Of a stretch of DNA of 64,000 nt, positions 11,186-22,800 are shown piece by piece. The DNA comes from Perkinsus chesapeaki. Lineage: Eukaryota; Perkinsozoa; Perkinsida; Perkinsidae. Below the pieces are notes generated by a model, which saw only the letters and a program-made list of their open reading frames with translations, was not told the DNA's origin and searched no databases. A program made the position numbers and the translations under genes. The DNA is taken from positions 1 through 64,000 of the forward strand of contig JAAPAO010000096.1 of the NCBI GenBank assembly GCA_013115145.1, given 5' to 3'. Positions within the stretch are counted from its first letter, which is position 1. Each line of letters begins with the position of its first letter.

Positions 11186-13864
11186 ATGCGTAAATACCAT
11201 ATCCTGCTACTTGTCGCTGTGTTAGCTATAGCGAAGAGCTCAACGAGCCAACGAGATGAGGAGGTGAGTTATCCCAGTCAGTGCTATTTAGTATAAGTAT
11301 CTTCCTGTGCCAGCAGAGGCCAATACCCCCGCCACGAAAGAATAAAGAGAACGATCAAGTGAGGCCCGGGCTGGGCGCGTGTAACTGACCTATTAGCATG
11401 GTCAGCTGTGTTCCGACTCTTCCTCGGTAAAGCGGCGCTGCATGATACCATACTTGAGGAAGCTAGCCTGGATTCAAATTGGCCATCGAATCATTATTCC
11501 CTCAGGCTCGGGTGGACTCTGTGCGTCATCGTCGTGATCCTCCTCCTCGCCCAAACGCCGTAAGATATTTTCCATTTGCTTTGCCGATCACTGGGTGTCT
11601 TGTTCAGACGCCGACGCGGTTGCAAGGTTCTACAGCAACTGACACTAAGGCGAGGATGCTTGGTTCGAGGAAAATACATCATCTATTTTCAGGGCTCTGG
11701 AGGACGGCACGGGGTTGAGGGGATTACTCAGCAAACTATCGCTGTATGTTGTGATGATATTGTTGTCGCTTCGATCCTCGATTGTTATTGTTTAGCAGGG
11801 AGACGTTGAAGGAAATGGAGCTGTTAGGAAAGCACCCGCCAAGGTATGTAGCTAAGTTAATATACACGTAACTAACGTGACTTAAGCTACTTGTTGTTGT
11901 TGCAGCCACCAAGATCGTTTATATCTGGACAGAGCGCCGAAAGCGGCTCCCTGAGCGGTGCGGGAAAGGTAGGTCTCATAGGCCATATAGGCGCGATGTG
12001 TGTGCATTTGTGTATCAGGAGACCACGCAAATGAAGACGATGAAGAAACGAGTGAGTTTACCGCCGATTAGAAATATCTACCTCTGAACTGTCATGCAAC
12101 CTAAGCAGAGGCCGTTCGGAGGCCGAGACGCAGCTCCTGGCCATCATTTGATGCTTTCCTAACGTTCTAGGCCCCGGCTGTCCCAGACGACCGGTACAAG
12201 GACTTCAAGTCACTGCTTGCCGAAGGGGAGACTAATATCCTCGATGTATGTGATGATCCTTAGACTAGTTTATTGGCTTGATGCTTATTTTCCTCAGAGT
12301 GCAAAAGCTATCACCACTGGAGCGGGTGATATCGGGAGCATCGCGAATGTACACATGCCATATCGCCATATCGGGATAACGCTTGTTACTCTAGGAACAC
12401 AACATGATCGTTTCTGACGAAGGAAAAATTATTTTCCAACCAAGTCATGAAGGAGAGACGTTGATGATAACAGAAATGAAATGCCCAACCAGGGATAGAT
12501 ACAAACTACCCAGTTTCCCCCACCCGGAGCACTCCTACTATATATTTCCGGAAGGCCTTTCGTGAGTCTTTCTCCACTCCAAATTTTTACCTTTATTATT
12601 CAGGAAGTTTCGACTGAGCTTTGGGATGTTTAAAAGTGCTACCAGAGATGACACTTATGAAATTAAGACGTCGTCCAGGCTGGAAGACTCCTTGAAGATA
12701 CTCTACATGGGGCTCTCATGGGATAGAGCTGTTCCGGCGAAAGCCGTCCATGCCCCCGCTCTCCGAGCTGCTCGGATCACTGATAGACTGTGCCATTTCG
12801 TACAGAGTGATGTTGAAGCACTTGTAAAGAATGATAAAGATAAAGTCGAAGGTGGAGTCAAGATGTTGAAGTCGGATGACAATGAGGTGAGCATGGTCTG
12901 TTAGTCCTCATTCGTATGCGAAGCAAAAAACGGAGATACTCGTGTTGCGCCAGCTAGACAGCTGATAGAGCTGTATTGAGCCATATCCTCTCCAGGCTAT
13001 ACCTTTCGCAGAACTGCATGGAACGGAACCTCTGAAGGATTCGCCTATTAAATTCACGGTAAGTATTCTTCCCATCAGAGCCTGTCGTGAGTTGTCTCAG
13101 TTCATATCGAGTACCGCACCAAACCTTAACTCCCCTATTATCGTCGATGATAAAGTTTTACAGCTTAATGTTAATGATTTGAAGGTAGGTCAGGGGACGG
13201 AGATCTGATTACTCTACTTATGGCTACGAGAGTTGAGGCAAACGTCTCTAGGTGAGAAACGAAATATATGCCATAGTCCGCCGGTATATTATAGTTTATG
13301 AAATCTCATTATATTACCCGTTCAGGTCACCCAAGTAGGTCGCGCATTCTACGAAGTCCAGTCTGAAGATTTCAAAGTGCGCTTTGAGGCCCATGCTAAA
13401 TATTTCCGTCTTAAGGAAATGAAATGTCCGGGCCGCTGGTACTCAGATAAACTAGACTCTCCTACCGATTTCGTCTTCAAGGAGGGGCTCAGGTAGCGCC
13501 AATCGTTCTAAATGTTATCTCGAGCATTGCTGGTATCTTCAGCGATTTTTTGGTAAAATTTCAAGGCTCCGATTTACTGGGGGAAGTCACTAAAGCCACA
13601 TTTGACTTGCCCGATGCTACGGAGGCCGAAGTGGCCCTCAAATGGCTATTGCGAGTTATCTCAGCAGAGGCCTCTTCAGTATTGGAGACCATGGAGGGAA
13701 CTAATAAATCTGAATTCTTGATGAGATCCACAACCCCAGAGGGATTCCTCATCCGCAACCTTTGTCGCCAGAAGGGCTCTTCAGAACATAAGAAGGACAC
13801 TTCCAGTCGTCCTGTTTCGAAGGTTAAAAGCGTCCTTAAGAGGGTGAAGCCGACTCCCAAGTGA
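11186..13864 (+). CDS. Array gene 6: secreted two-domain protein, many micro-exons
   Basis: Function is not recognised. The ATG at 11186 begins a signal peptide (MRKYHILLLVAVLAIAKSS). The spacer from 11.3 to 12.3 kb is a run of at least eight micro-exons of 30-80 nt in phase 0, rich in Pro, Arg and Gly. Domain 1 is exon A 12395-12561 (TEMKCPTRD, SYYIFPEGLS) plus exon B 12604-12886 (DSLKILYMGLSWD, ITDRLC). A linker exon reads AIPFAELHGTEPLKD. Domain 2 is exon A 13326-13492 (KEMKCPGRW) plus exon B 13543-13864 (VALKWLLRVI, FLIRNLC), ending in a basic tail (KSVLKRVKPTPK) and TGA. The A/B introns are phase 2 (42 and 50 nt). The frames join cleanly through both domains, and this gene best defines the family consensus. 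Confidence 0.8.
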
Positions 13865-13978
13865 TAATCTATGATCTGATGAAGATGTTTATCAATAGCT
13901 GGTGTTCATGTACAACGGTGTTCTGCTTCATTCTCTATTGTGTTGTTAATCACTCACTTTTTCCCTGCAAGTACATCG

Positions 13979-14067
13979 CGCATTCTACATTCTATCTAGC
14001 CCTATGATAGGGCCAGATAGAATATAGAATGCACGATAGATAGGGCCCCTATGATAGGGGCCCTATC
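13979..14067. repeat. Two adjacent long hairpins between array genes 6 and 7
   Basis: The first inverted repeat spans about 13980-14032: arms of about 26 bp beginning GCATTCTA..., with two mismatches that would be G-U pairs in RNA. The second, 14039-14067, is a perfect palindrome with arms GATAGGGCCCCTAT. They begin about 115 bp after the stop codon of array gene 6 and end about 90 bp before the ATG of array gene 7. They could form a 3' RNA structure, a cruciform, or be the remains of a small non-autonomous element. Confidence 0.75.
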
Positions 14068-14154
14068 CATCAACAACCCCATTCAAAATGCATGAGCCAG
14101 GTATTCAATAAACAGAAGTGCGCGGCATTGTATCATTCAGTTCTACCCACTGTT

Positions 14155-17100
14155 ATGCCTATCAAGTTTCACTTTCTCTCCCTTGCTGCTCTCACGAGTA
14201 CAAGCATCTCTCTAGCTAGTGTAGGCGGCCCCGACGGAGTCAACCCTTAGTCGTCCTTCAGTTGCTCAGCGGGTTGTCATCTAGTTCAAGTTTCAACGAA
14301 GATTTTGGTAGAGCGTATAAGAAGGTGAGATAACCTCCCTTCTAAATCTCCTGCCTTCTGTATGAACAGGTTACTCATCGCGATTGGGAAGGGTCGAAAT
14401 CAAGTGCGTCTACGCGTGAGGGAGACACACCAGTAAGCTTCTCCACAAGCAGGTTTACTTCAGTACAGGGCTCAGAGTAGACAGTGATCGCTCTACCAAG
14501 CTCGGTTCTTACTAGAATGCGAACGACTGTGACCATTCGCATTATCACTTTTATATCATTATGCTCAGGTAAATCGTCGCAGACGTCACTCTTCTGCTGA
14601 GATTTTCCCGGTATCTTATTCCAGCACTAAGCTTGAGCCTGATCTGTCGTTCAGAAACCGTCAAAGAAAGATCGTCCATTTGAGAGAGTGCAGAGCTTCG
14701 GTGGTTTCGACAAAGAGGAAAGCGTATCTCATAAAATGGACTCTATGCTTCTCATTTTTGCTGTAGATGGAAGCTGAAGTCCCACACACTACGGATGAAG
14801 ATTGGGAACATGCATTTGATACATCCCGCCAAGTGAGCAGTCATGCCATAGTATTATGCTGTGGGATTATAGTACAGTGCGGAAGCTTGGACTAGTAGAG
14901 AAGTGTGCCTTTACCGATAAGACTTTGTACCTATTCAAAGACTTGCTCTCTAGGCGGCTTAATCACATCAGTGTTTAACCGGTGTGAAGGAGCTACCGCT
15001 AACTCCGTACCGCACTTGCTGCAACCCGTCACGGATGTTCAGCACTGTTCCGTATCTTTCTTGATCCATTTTTTTAATTATCATCTGGACATCAATGGCT
15101 TTCAGGCAAGCGAGAATAACGTGGGCCCCGGCAACTTGTTGACACTTGCTGGCAGCAAGTCCCCTCTTCCGCCAGACATTGCGGAGTTTGACCCATTACA
15201 AGGAAAGGTATGCTGCTTACGACTATTATGTATACCGTCTCTTCGTCAGACCGACGGAGATCAAAACGGTTTGACGGCGCATGAGGAATCGGGATACTCA
15301 GCCCAAGTGCGTTTGCAATAAGTTCCTTTTACCAAACTCGGCGTACCTTTCTTTGGTATTCAATTCAGCAGGCTACAGTACGGTAAAGCAGAGATTCTCT
15401 TACCTTCTCCTCGACCACGGTTTCCGCCATCAGCTTACTTCCAGCCTGGGATCAGATTCGTCCTTCAGTTGGTTGAAAATTATGACTTACATTCAGTTCA
15501 TGAGTTTGACTGAGCATGATATACTCGTAACCTCCATTTCATCCAAAACGCTCCCCCGGGGACTTATGAGCATTGTAGCTCAGAGATTATCACTTTGTCC
15601 CTCTGAAGGAAACGTTGTCAACTCTGGTACAAACGAAATTTGGTCCAATAGATTCGTAGCCTTATGTCGACGACTTCCTACTAGAAAGTTCCTTGCCTAG
15701 TCTGAGGGGGCTCCTTCTATCGCAATTGAAAAGATGTTTGAAACGACAGGAATTATTAAACTTGAGAATAGTGGAATACGGAAGGTTAGGGGCATAGATT
15801 TAACGAATACGTCATACTAGCAATGTGATAATATAATGGCTTTTTGTTATAAGAAAGGGTATCCTTGTTGACATCATCTGCTACTCCACTATCGGAGTGA
15901 TTTCCACTAGATGTGCTCGCCAGAATAGTTTCTAAGTCGCTAGTTTGTGCTCACCTTATTCAGAGTACCGGTGACTCGATCCTCAATACTGCTATAATAG
16001 ATAGCGACACTACTGTTACCAGCAGCGGGAGCGGCAGTCACACGAGCAATGTAGAGGATTCTCAGCTGCATATGAGGCAGTGATTGTCATTCACAGGCTC
16101 CCAAGCGACACGAAAGCCAAACGGCGCAACCGCCTTTTGATCAACTCTTGGTAAAGGATGAATACAATATGTTGAAGGTTAGAATAAGCAGAGTTCGCAT
16201 CATTTTCAAGTTTCAGAACGATGTCTTTGGAAGACCAAACCTCATCGGAGGGGAAGGCGAACGGCTTGTTTACCCGGTAGGCCTCAACGCGTGTTACTTG
16301 GCTCTTTCCATTTCTCATAATCTTGAAAAATCAATGTGTCTTAGGAACCCACGTGGACCACACATACTGGCAATTTCATGATCGAGTTTTTCACACCGTC
16401 ATGGTCCCAGGGGCAGCTGGCAATCAGGCAGTTAAGCTGCAAGGCCCGGTTAGATTATCATAATGACCACTTCGCTGGATATGTGTTCCCTAAAGGCCTA
16501 CAGTAGCAAAGGAGCGCCAGCTTGTCACATCCATCTTTCCTTCCTTCAGTCGTTTCAATATGAGGTTCCCTGGATTCCCTGGAGCCCCAAAGGAGCATCG
16601 CCTTTATGGCATACAACACACTGGTCTCCTATCAGACTCTGTCAGACTCCTCTACATAGGGACAGCAGAACCCGTCGAGGGTCCCCCCCAAGACGTCAGG
16701 GCTAGCGCCACTCTACTATATCCAATTACAGTAGCTTTATGCAAGATGATTCAAGATGACATCACTGCTCACGAGCAGGATGGAGACTATAGGATACTCA
16801 AGGTATCATATGGCGATATCTGTATTATATAGCCTTCTCTTAGGATGTTCCATATATCGAAGCGCATAAAAGCATAACAGGAGACGGTGGAGCAGAGATA
16901 ACAGTAAGGTCCACTCTGACCCGCACTCATTATTGAATTGCCCTTCAATCTAGCTGGTATCAAAGGCGCTGCCCGGACCGGATGATTTTCCCAATAAAGT
17001 TGACTCCAGTGTTCCTGAGCCCGAAACTTTAAAGGTAGAAAGAACCCAATGTGCAAAAACGGAGATGCTCATATGGTATCTTCTGCATTCAGGTCGAAGT

Positions 17101-17706
17101 CAAGAAGCGTAAAAAAGGAAATTCAGTCTACACAGTCAAAGACAAGGGCAGCTTCATTTCTTTCGTGTCCGAAAAAGATCGGCTTAGATTCAACGCAATG
17201 TCCTGTCCTGGCAAGTTGCTCGCCAGTAAGATTTCCTACGAGAAGCTCGAAACCAAGCCAGCGTAGAAATTGAGCTTTCTGGGGTGTGAAATGTTTGCAT
17301 GCCTTTTAGGTACATCTCCGCCCAGTGGAGAAGAACGTTCCTTAAAGACTATAATGTGCTTCCTTTCGTGATGAAGGAAAGTGCCTCCGACGAGGAAGTT
17401 ATTAGCGCCTTGCGATGGGTATACTCTGGTCTTCCGTTCCCTCACTCTGGTACGGGTTACATTCCCGGGTCTAAAAGGAAACCTCCCCCGAAGTCCAGTG
17501 CTAACAAGCTGTTTGTGAAGATTCTTTGCTCGAATCCACCGGGAAAATCTGGGGAGAAGAAGAAGAGCAAAGGATCAAAGATTAAGAAGGAAAAGCTACA
17601 GAAGGAGAAAAAGGGGGATAAAAAAGAGAAAAAACCGAGAGATGCCCAAGGTGGAGGCAAAGGGTTTATGAAAGGCCTTTTCACACGAAAGAAGACAGCC
17701 TCATAA
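14155..17706 (+). CDS. Array gene 7: largest array member, lysine-rich tail
   Basis: Function is not recognised. The ATG at 14155 begins a signal peptide (MPIKFHFLSLAALTSTSISLA). A Ser- and charge-rich spacer of short exons follows to about 15.3 kb. Between 15.3 and 15.7 kb is a poorly resolved region that may be a degenerate domain: its frames are interrupted, yet it keeps an RFVALC-like end. A well-formed domain is exon A 16345-16502 (IRQLSC, GYVFPKGLQ) plus exon B 16550-16802 (DSVRLLYIGTAE, TVALC). A linker exon (DVPYIEAHKS) leads to the last domain, exon A 17093-17262 (FNAMSCPGK) plus exon B 17310-17706 (SALRWVYSGLP, LFVKILC). The protein ends in a lysine-rich tail of about 60 residues and stops before 17707. 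The A/B introns are phase 2, both 47 nt. The gene could in fact be two genes, but I found no second signal peptide. Confidence 0.68.
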
Positions 17707-17936
17707 ATCATACGGTCTTGGCCTAGTGAATTCAGTACAGGATTTCAGAGCTGCGACTCTAACTTACCAAAATTTATTCTATTTGAAGTATCTATAAACT
17801 GGCTCATAAAAAGCATGCGTGTCAGCGGTGTGTATGTTAGACTCAATTCACTCAAGTTGTTGTCCTTGTTAATAAAGGGTTGGTGCTGCTTACGAAGACT
17901 CGAACCAACACTATAGGTTGAGAAATCGAAACACAC

Positions 17937-17990
17937 TTGCTCGCTCTGCTGAGCAGAGCGAGCAACACAAAAGAGCAGAGTCTGCTCTTT
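17937..17990. repeat. Two perfect short-loop hairpins between array genes 7 and 8
   Basis: 17937-17965 is TTGCTCGCTCTGCT, a single G, then its exact reverse complement. 17970-17990 is AAAGAGCAGA, a single G, then its exact reverse complement. The two hairpins share the GAGCAGA core. They lie where the signal peptide exon of array gene 8 would be expected. Confidence 0.8.
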
Positions 17991-18192
17991 CGTGTTCGAA
18001 GCAGAGGGCAATTAGCTGTATGCTTTAGAGCGTTCTTTGTGAATGCTTTCATGTATAGACTTCACCAAAGAGCAACGTTCGATGACGCAACGGACAATAT
18101 CGCTGTATTTCCGTCCATTCTCAACCCACTCGATTTCCTTGGAAGGCTATTCAACATTTCTAGCAAGTTTTACCATTTTTAACTTCTTGCAG

Positions 18193-19552
18193 GATACTAA
18201 CCGGATAGAACATGAGAACTACAAAGCTGTCTTCACTGACGGGGGCGAACTGGCGCTTGCAGAGCTAATTTGCTTACATCCCACCTTGATAAACTATCAG
18301 ACGGTGTTTAGCTTCCCAGAAGGCTTATCGTAATAAATCTCTTAGATAGGCACGCAGATAGCAGGCTCGAATCTCAGGAGATTCAAGCTCGACATGGCGA
18401 AGCTGGCTGGCGCACCCCGAACGCCACAAGTCTATACCATAAAACGTTCACCTTCTATACAGGAATCTTACGGACTCCTCCTTACCGGTCTGGAGTATTT
18501 CACGAAAGAAAGCAACATGCCTAAAACAGCTGAAGAAGTTATCTTGAAAGGATTGTGCAAGATGGTCGAGGAAGACGTCAGTCTCATGATCGAGAAAGGA
18601 GCAAGTTTGCATTCTGAGGCGACAGGATCCCATGTTTTGCAGCGGCCAGAGAGCAGAAAAGTCATCAATTGGGTTCATCCCATTGCTTAGTTCTCTCCTT
18701 TAGACTATTCCATATTTAAGGCTCACCAAGTTTGCCTTGACAAATACGTCGGCCATTGTTGATGTACCAACCATGCTTAGAATATGCTAAGCTTCGATTT
18801 TGGTCTTCTGCCATGTCAGATGGTATCCGATGAAGCACCAATCGACCTTTCTTTCGCAACTGATTTCGCGTTACCCAGTCCCAGTAGCCTAAAGGTAAGT
18901 TTCATGACTTCTACAAGTTCTGGCAGTATTGCGTCGTTGCTACGGGGCCGTTCATGAGACAGATTTTTCCCGCAATCTTTGAAGGTGCTTGTCATTAGGT
19001 TGCGCCGTCTTCTACTTCGAAAACCTACAAGATTTCTCACGAAGGCAACTGGTTGAAGTTCGGTCTCCGCGATGACTTCATCGTCCTTAAATCTTACCAA
19101 TGCCCTATGGAACCCGGGGAGTCTCACGAGACGTCTCGAATGAAAGAATTCAAGGATAGAAAACGGCCCTTGTAGTGTGATCCCAAGTTCCTCACATACA
19201 CACACTTGTCATTCTTGTCAGTTTATTCGAGACTCGTTGGATGCCATCAGATGCCTTGTCTGATGTAACACTCACATCTTTCCGTATACCCCAAAGTCTC
19301 CAACTTAATATGGCATTTGTTAACGCCTACTTCAAGTGGTTTTATGTTGGGGTGGCCTTGAATTCATTGGAAGGTAGACCCTTCCCACGAAGTTATGCTA
19401 ATCAAGAATATTTGACGACTGCTACCGATGCGAATGACCTATTTATTCGCAACGTGTGCTATTATGCGCGTTTGCGGGTAACGGAATCTAGTGCTCCAGT
19501 CCAAGCTCTAAGGAAGTGCAAATCATGCTCATCTCTTAACGCATTGGTATGA
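18193..19552 (+). CDS. Array gene 8: two-domain protein, 5' end missing or unresolved
   Basis: Function is not recognised. Domain 1 is exon A 18193-18329 (LAELIC, FSFPEGLS) plus exon B 18378-18660 (SYGLLLTGLEYF, ILKGLC). A linker exon (TIPYLRLTKF) and a spacer ending SSLK follow. Domain 2 is exon A 18999-19171 (LKSYQCPME) plus exon B 19222-19552 (AYFKWFYVGVA, LFIRNVC), then a stop. The A/B introns are phase 2 (48 and 50 nt). A possible upstream exon around 18080-18110 reads TFDDATDNIA. No signal peptide was found between the stop of array gene 7 and this point. The gene may be 5' truncated, or its first exon may be too diverged to see. The interval also contains the hairpin pair at 17937-17990. 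Confidence 0.68.
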
Positions 19553-19836
19553 AGCTAAAGGATGATGTCATTGTGGCTTATATTGTTGTCCTTGCATGTT
19601 GTACTGTGTGGTTGTCTAATTTCATTTCTTGTGTACATAGTGTAGGCACAGACTCAACAAAGCATGCAAAGTGTAACACAACACATGCCTGATCTGCGTG
19701 AGCTACTACTTGCTACGCAGCCAACAACCTACTACCACATTAAGAGTATTCTTTCAAGCGGTTTATCTTAACACTTGCGAGCGCTACTCCAATAGTGTAG
19801 TATGGAAACGTATAGTAATGTATCATGACAGTGTAC
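19553..19836. other. Convergent intergenic region
   Basis: The + strand array ends on the left and the - strand separase ends on the right, so this 284-bp segment should hold two facing 3' ends. No exon was found. It is the only strand switch between the array and the long block of - strand genes. Confidence 0.6.
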
Positions 19837-22800
19837 TTAAATTAATCGACCAGCATAGCACACAAAGGCACCGCCAGACAGCAGTTCGAGCTTAACGCTT
19901 TCTCTGGCTAACGCAATCGATACCGGCAAGTCAAATACTCCCTCTTCATGTACAGGAGAGGTGCTGGAAGTAACTCGCCACTTCTGCAGCAACTCGATGC
20001 AGAATGAATCGCACTCTCTGCCGAGGACTTCCCATAAGGTGCCAACAACATGAGCGCTTCCTCCCACCATATAGTAGTAAGCTGGAGGGATAGGCTCGAA
20101 CCGTCCATTAGCTATACCGGACTCTGAACACCGAATAGAAGCGCAACCCATGAGAAGGGCATCCGCTCTCAGAATCTGCGAAGCAAGCAACCGGGTGGGC
20201 CTATTTATCGGGTCTTACTCTTTTTTCCATACTACTAGTGGACCAATATTGTCCGCCGCCACTGTGACCAATATAAAGGAATACTCGACGGCTCGAAAGT
20301 GCTTTGATGACTTCTTCAATCGAAGGGTCAGTACCTGGACAGGATAATTGATCACACTGCAGGCCACCCCAATACGATGCAATATTTCGTATTTTTTATG
20401 ATTTCTCATCTACTAGTCATTCACATCTACTAGCTGTAGATGACTCGTCTACTGTAGTAGACTTCTACTATCGACTGTTCCACTCTGAAGCCTCGTAGCA
20501 CATGAATTGTCTGATTGTCAGCATTTCCTATACAAATGCAGTCTCACTGCTCAAGGCGGTGTGTCTCGCGTTCTACGCCAAGACCAAGATTCGAGTAATA
20601 GCGCGAACTGACCGGCTTTTCCTTCCCAGAATTCATGTGCCAAAATAGGGTCGAGCTTCCTATTAGCTTTGGTGAGATCAGCGCTTGGATCAAGAACATA
20701 ATATCCGCCCTTGCCAGCAGCCATGGGATGACTTTGGACCATTAGGTTAATGCAACCACCGCGTACAGTTGGATGTTGTCTGAACTCAGCATGACTCCAT
20801 GTATGCTTTGCTCATCACCTACCCGCCAAGCATGGCTTCTATGGGAAGGTTCATCAGACAGGGTGCTAGGAAGAGGAACAGTGCGGAAGCTCGTCTACTA
20901 CGATCAAGATTAGACCTGAACCGGCGTAGCCGAATTCGCCAACAGCATTTGTATGAACTACCCCTCATCTATATCAAACTCGAGCGCAGCACGGATCATT
21001 TCTCGAGCCTTTCGGCTTGTCGTCGTCTCCGAAGAATCGTCCAAAGCATCCAGGGAGGCCTCGGGTGATGCACAGTCTCCGTTACCGATAGTGAGCAGCA
21101 GACGCCAGTCTCCCAGGAGCTCCTTCCGGATTCGCTCGGTAGCTCGCCACGCTCTGGCTTCGTAGTTGTCTCGACTTCGCCAGAATTTATGACCATCTTG
21201 TTTCGATTGAACAGCGAGGCGGACATCGGCCATGTTGTCGGAAACCACTTGCTCGAGTTTGCCAGCTGCCCGCAGGACCGCCTCGGGTGAGGCCGATAGT
21301 AGCGCCAGCAAGCAGCGACCTACATGAGGGATAACGCAAGCCTTCCCAGGAGGAGACATACCCCAGGGAAATCTACGTAAGAGCCAAAAGCGGCCTAGAT
21401 GATCTTGCTCTATGAATGCAGAGTTGAGGGCGACAGGGTAGTGTTGCGTATCAATATCATCGGCCCATTGGGAGGTGCAAAGACGGACAAGTAACCTTTT
21501 GAGAAAAAGAATGTTTCATCAAAGTAGGCATGTGGTTACTTCTCCCGTGCGAGCCTGTCATCCAGGAACGCTGGAAGGTTGTTCTCCGATGATCGCTCGG
21601 ACACTCGGTATTCCGTCAACATGAAGAGGAAGGCTCTGGATGACCAGGAAACTGAGCGGTGAACTCGAAACAGAGCATGAGAGATGTCACTGACCTGCTG
21701 TGATGGCGGCCTTCGCCACCACACTACTGAATAGCTGCCTATCATGCTTACTGACTTTGCACAAGGAGATGTCCCCCAATAACGATAGCAGCAAGCCTCC
21801 ACCCTTCCGTGCCAGCCATGCACTCTGTGACTCTACAACGGCTTTCTCAAGGCTTGCTCGCACGGTGGCTATGAGCCTGGCCATCTCTGCTATATAAGAG
21901 CAACAGTCTTGTCCAGCCCCCCGGCGCCGATTCGTGTTGCAATCGCTCCGCTGAGTGTCGCTCCCCAGTAGAGCCAAGACCCGCCTCAGGCATTCTGGGC
22001 AAATGGTCAGCTTGGGCTTGGTCTCATGAACCACCCAGTAAGCATGCGTGGCCTCTTGTAGATCTCTCTCGGTTGCACGCTCACGCGCCACACTCGGGAT
22101 CTCCGGCATCGCATCTCCAGCGCACTGAAGGGACGACTAAGGCGATGAGTGCTTGTAGAGAAGCCAACCTCATCGGTGATGCTAGTAAGGAGAGCTTCGG
22201 CAACTGAGCGGACAGTTAGATGGGGGCATTCAGCGGCTTTCTGGTAGAAGAAAAGTGCTCCCTTCTTCGATCCAGTGTCATCATGGGCAACTCCAGTTAG
22301 AAGGGCCGCCTTGTACGCCGCCATTACCTGAAAACTCAAGATCAAAGTAGGCGGAGCGATGCAAGCCTAATTGGTATAAAGCACAGCAGACACTTTCACA
22401 AGGGGGAACGAACGAATGAGTTCAACTTTCATCTGCTGGCGAGAACTAAAAGGCAGCTACATTTCACCTTCCACGCTCCCGAGTCGATCGCGTCGTCCCC
22501 GAACAACTGCCGAGACAGCGAGCTCGAACCGTTGGTGAAGTCACTCACATTCACTGGAGGCCACCGAAGCAATCTGAGCTGCAACGGAGATATCCGACTC
22601 CGAATGGTCCACGGATCCTCACCAGTTTGAGACCTACCGCCGATCTGAGCACGGCTGCGTGGTCCCGACAGTACAGCCACTCCAAGACAGCCAGAAGGAG
22701 CTTTGGCCGCTCCCACCACGCAGGCTCATCAGCCAGGACATTCGCTTTAAGATCGCGGATGGACTCGGCAGACCAGAGGTTAACCGAGAAGTCGGTGAGG

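Noticed and set aside
14905-15321. 138-codon + strand open frame in array gene 7
   Set aside because: It crosses clear splice signals used by the array pattern; only its short part at about 15105-15208 (ASENNVGPGNLL) fits as an exon.
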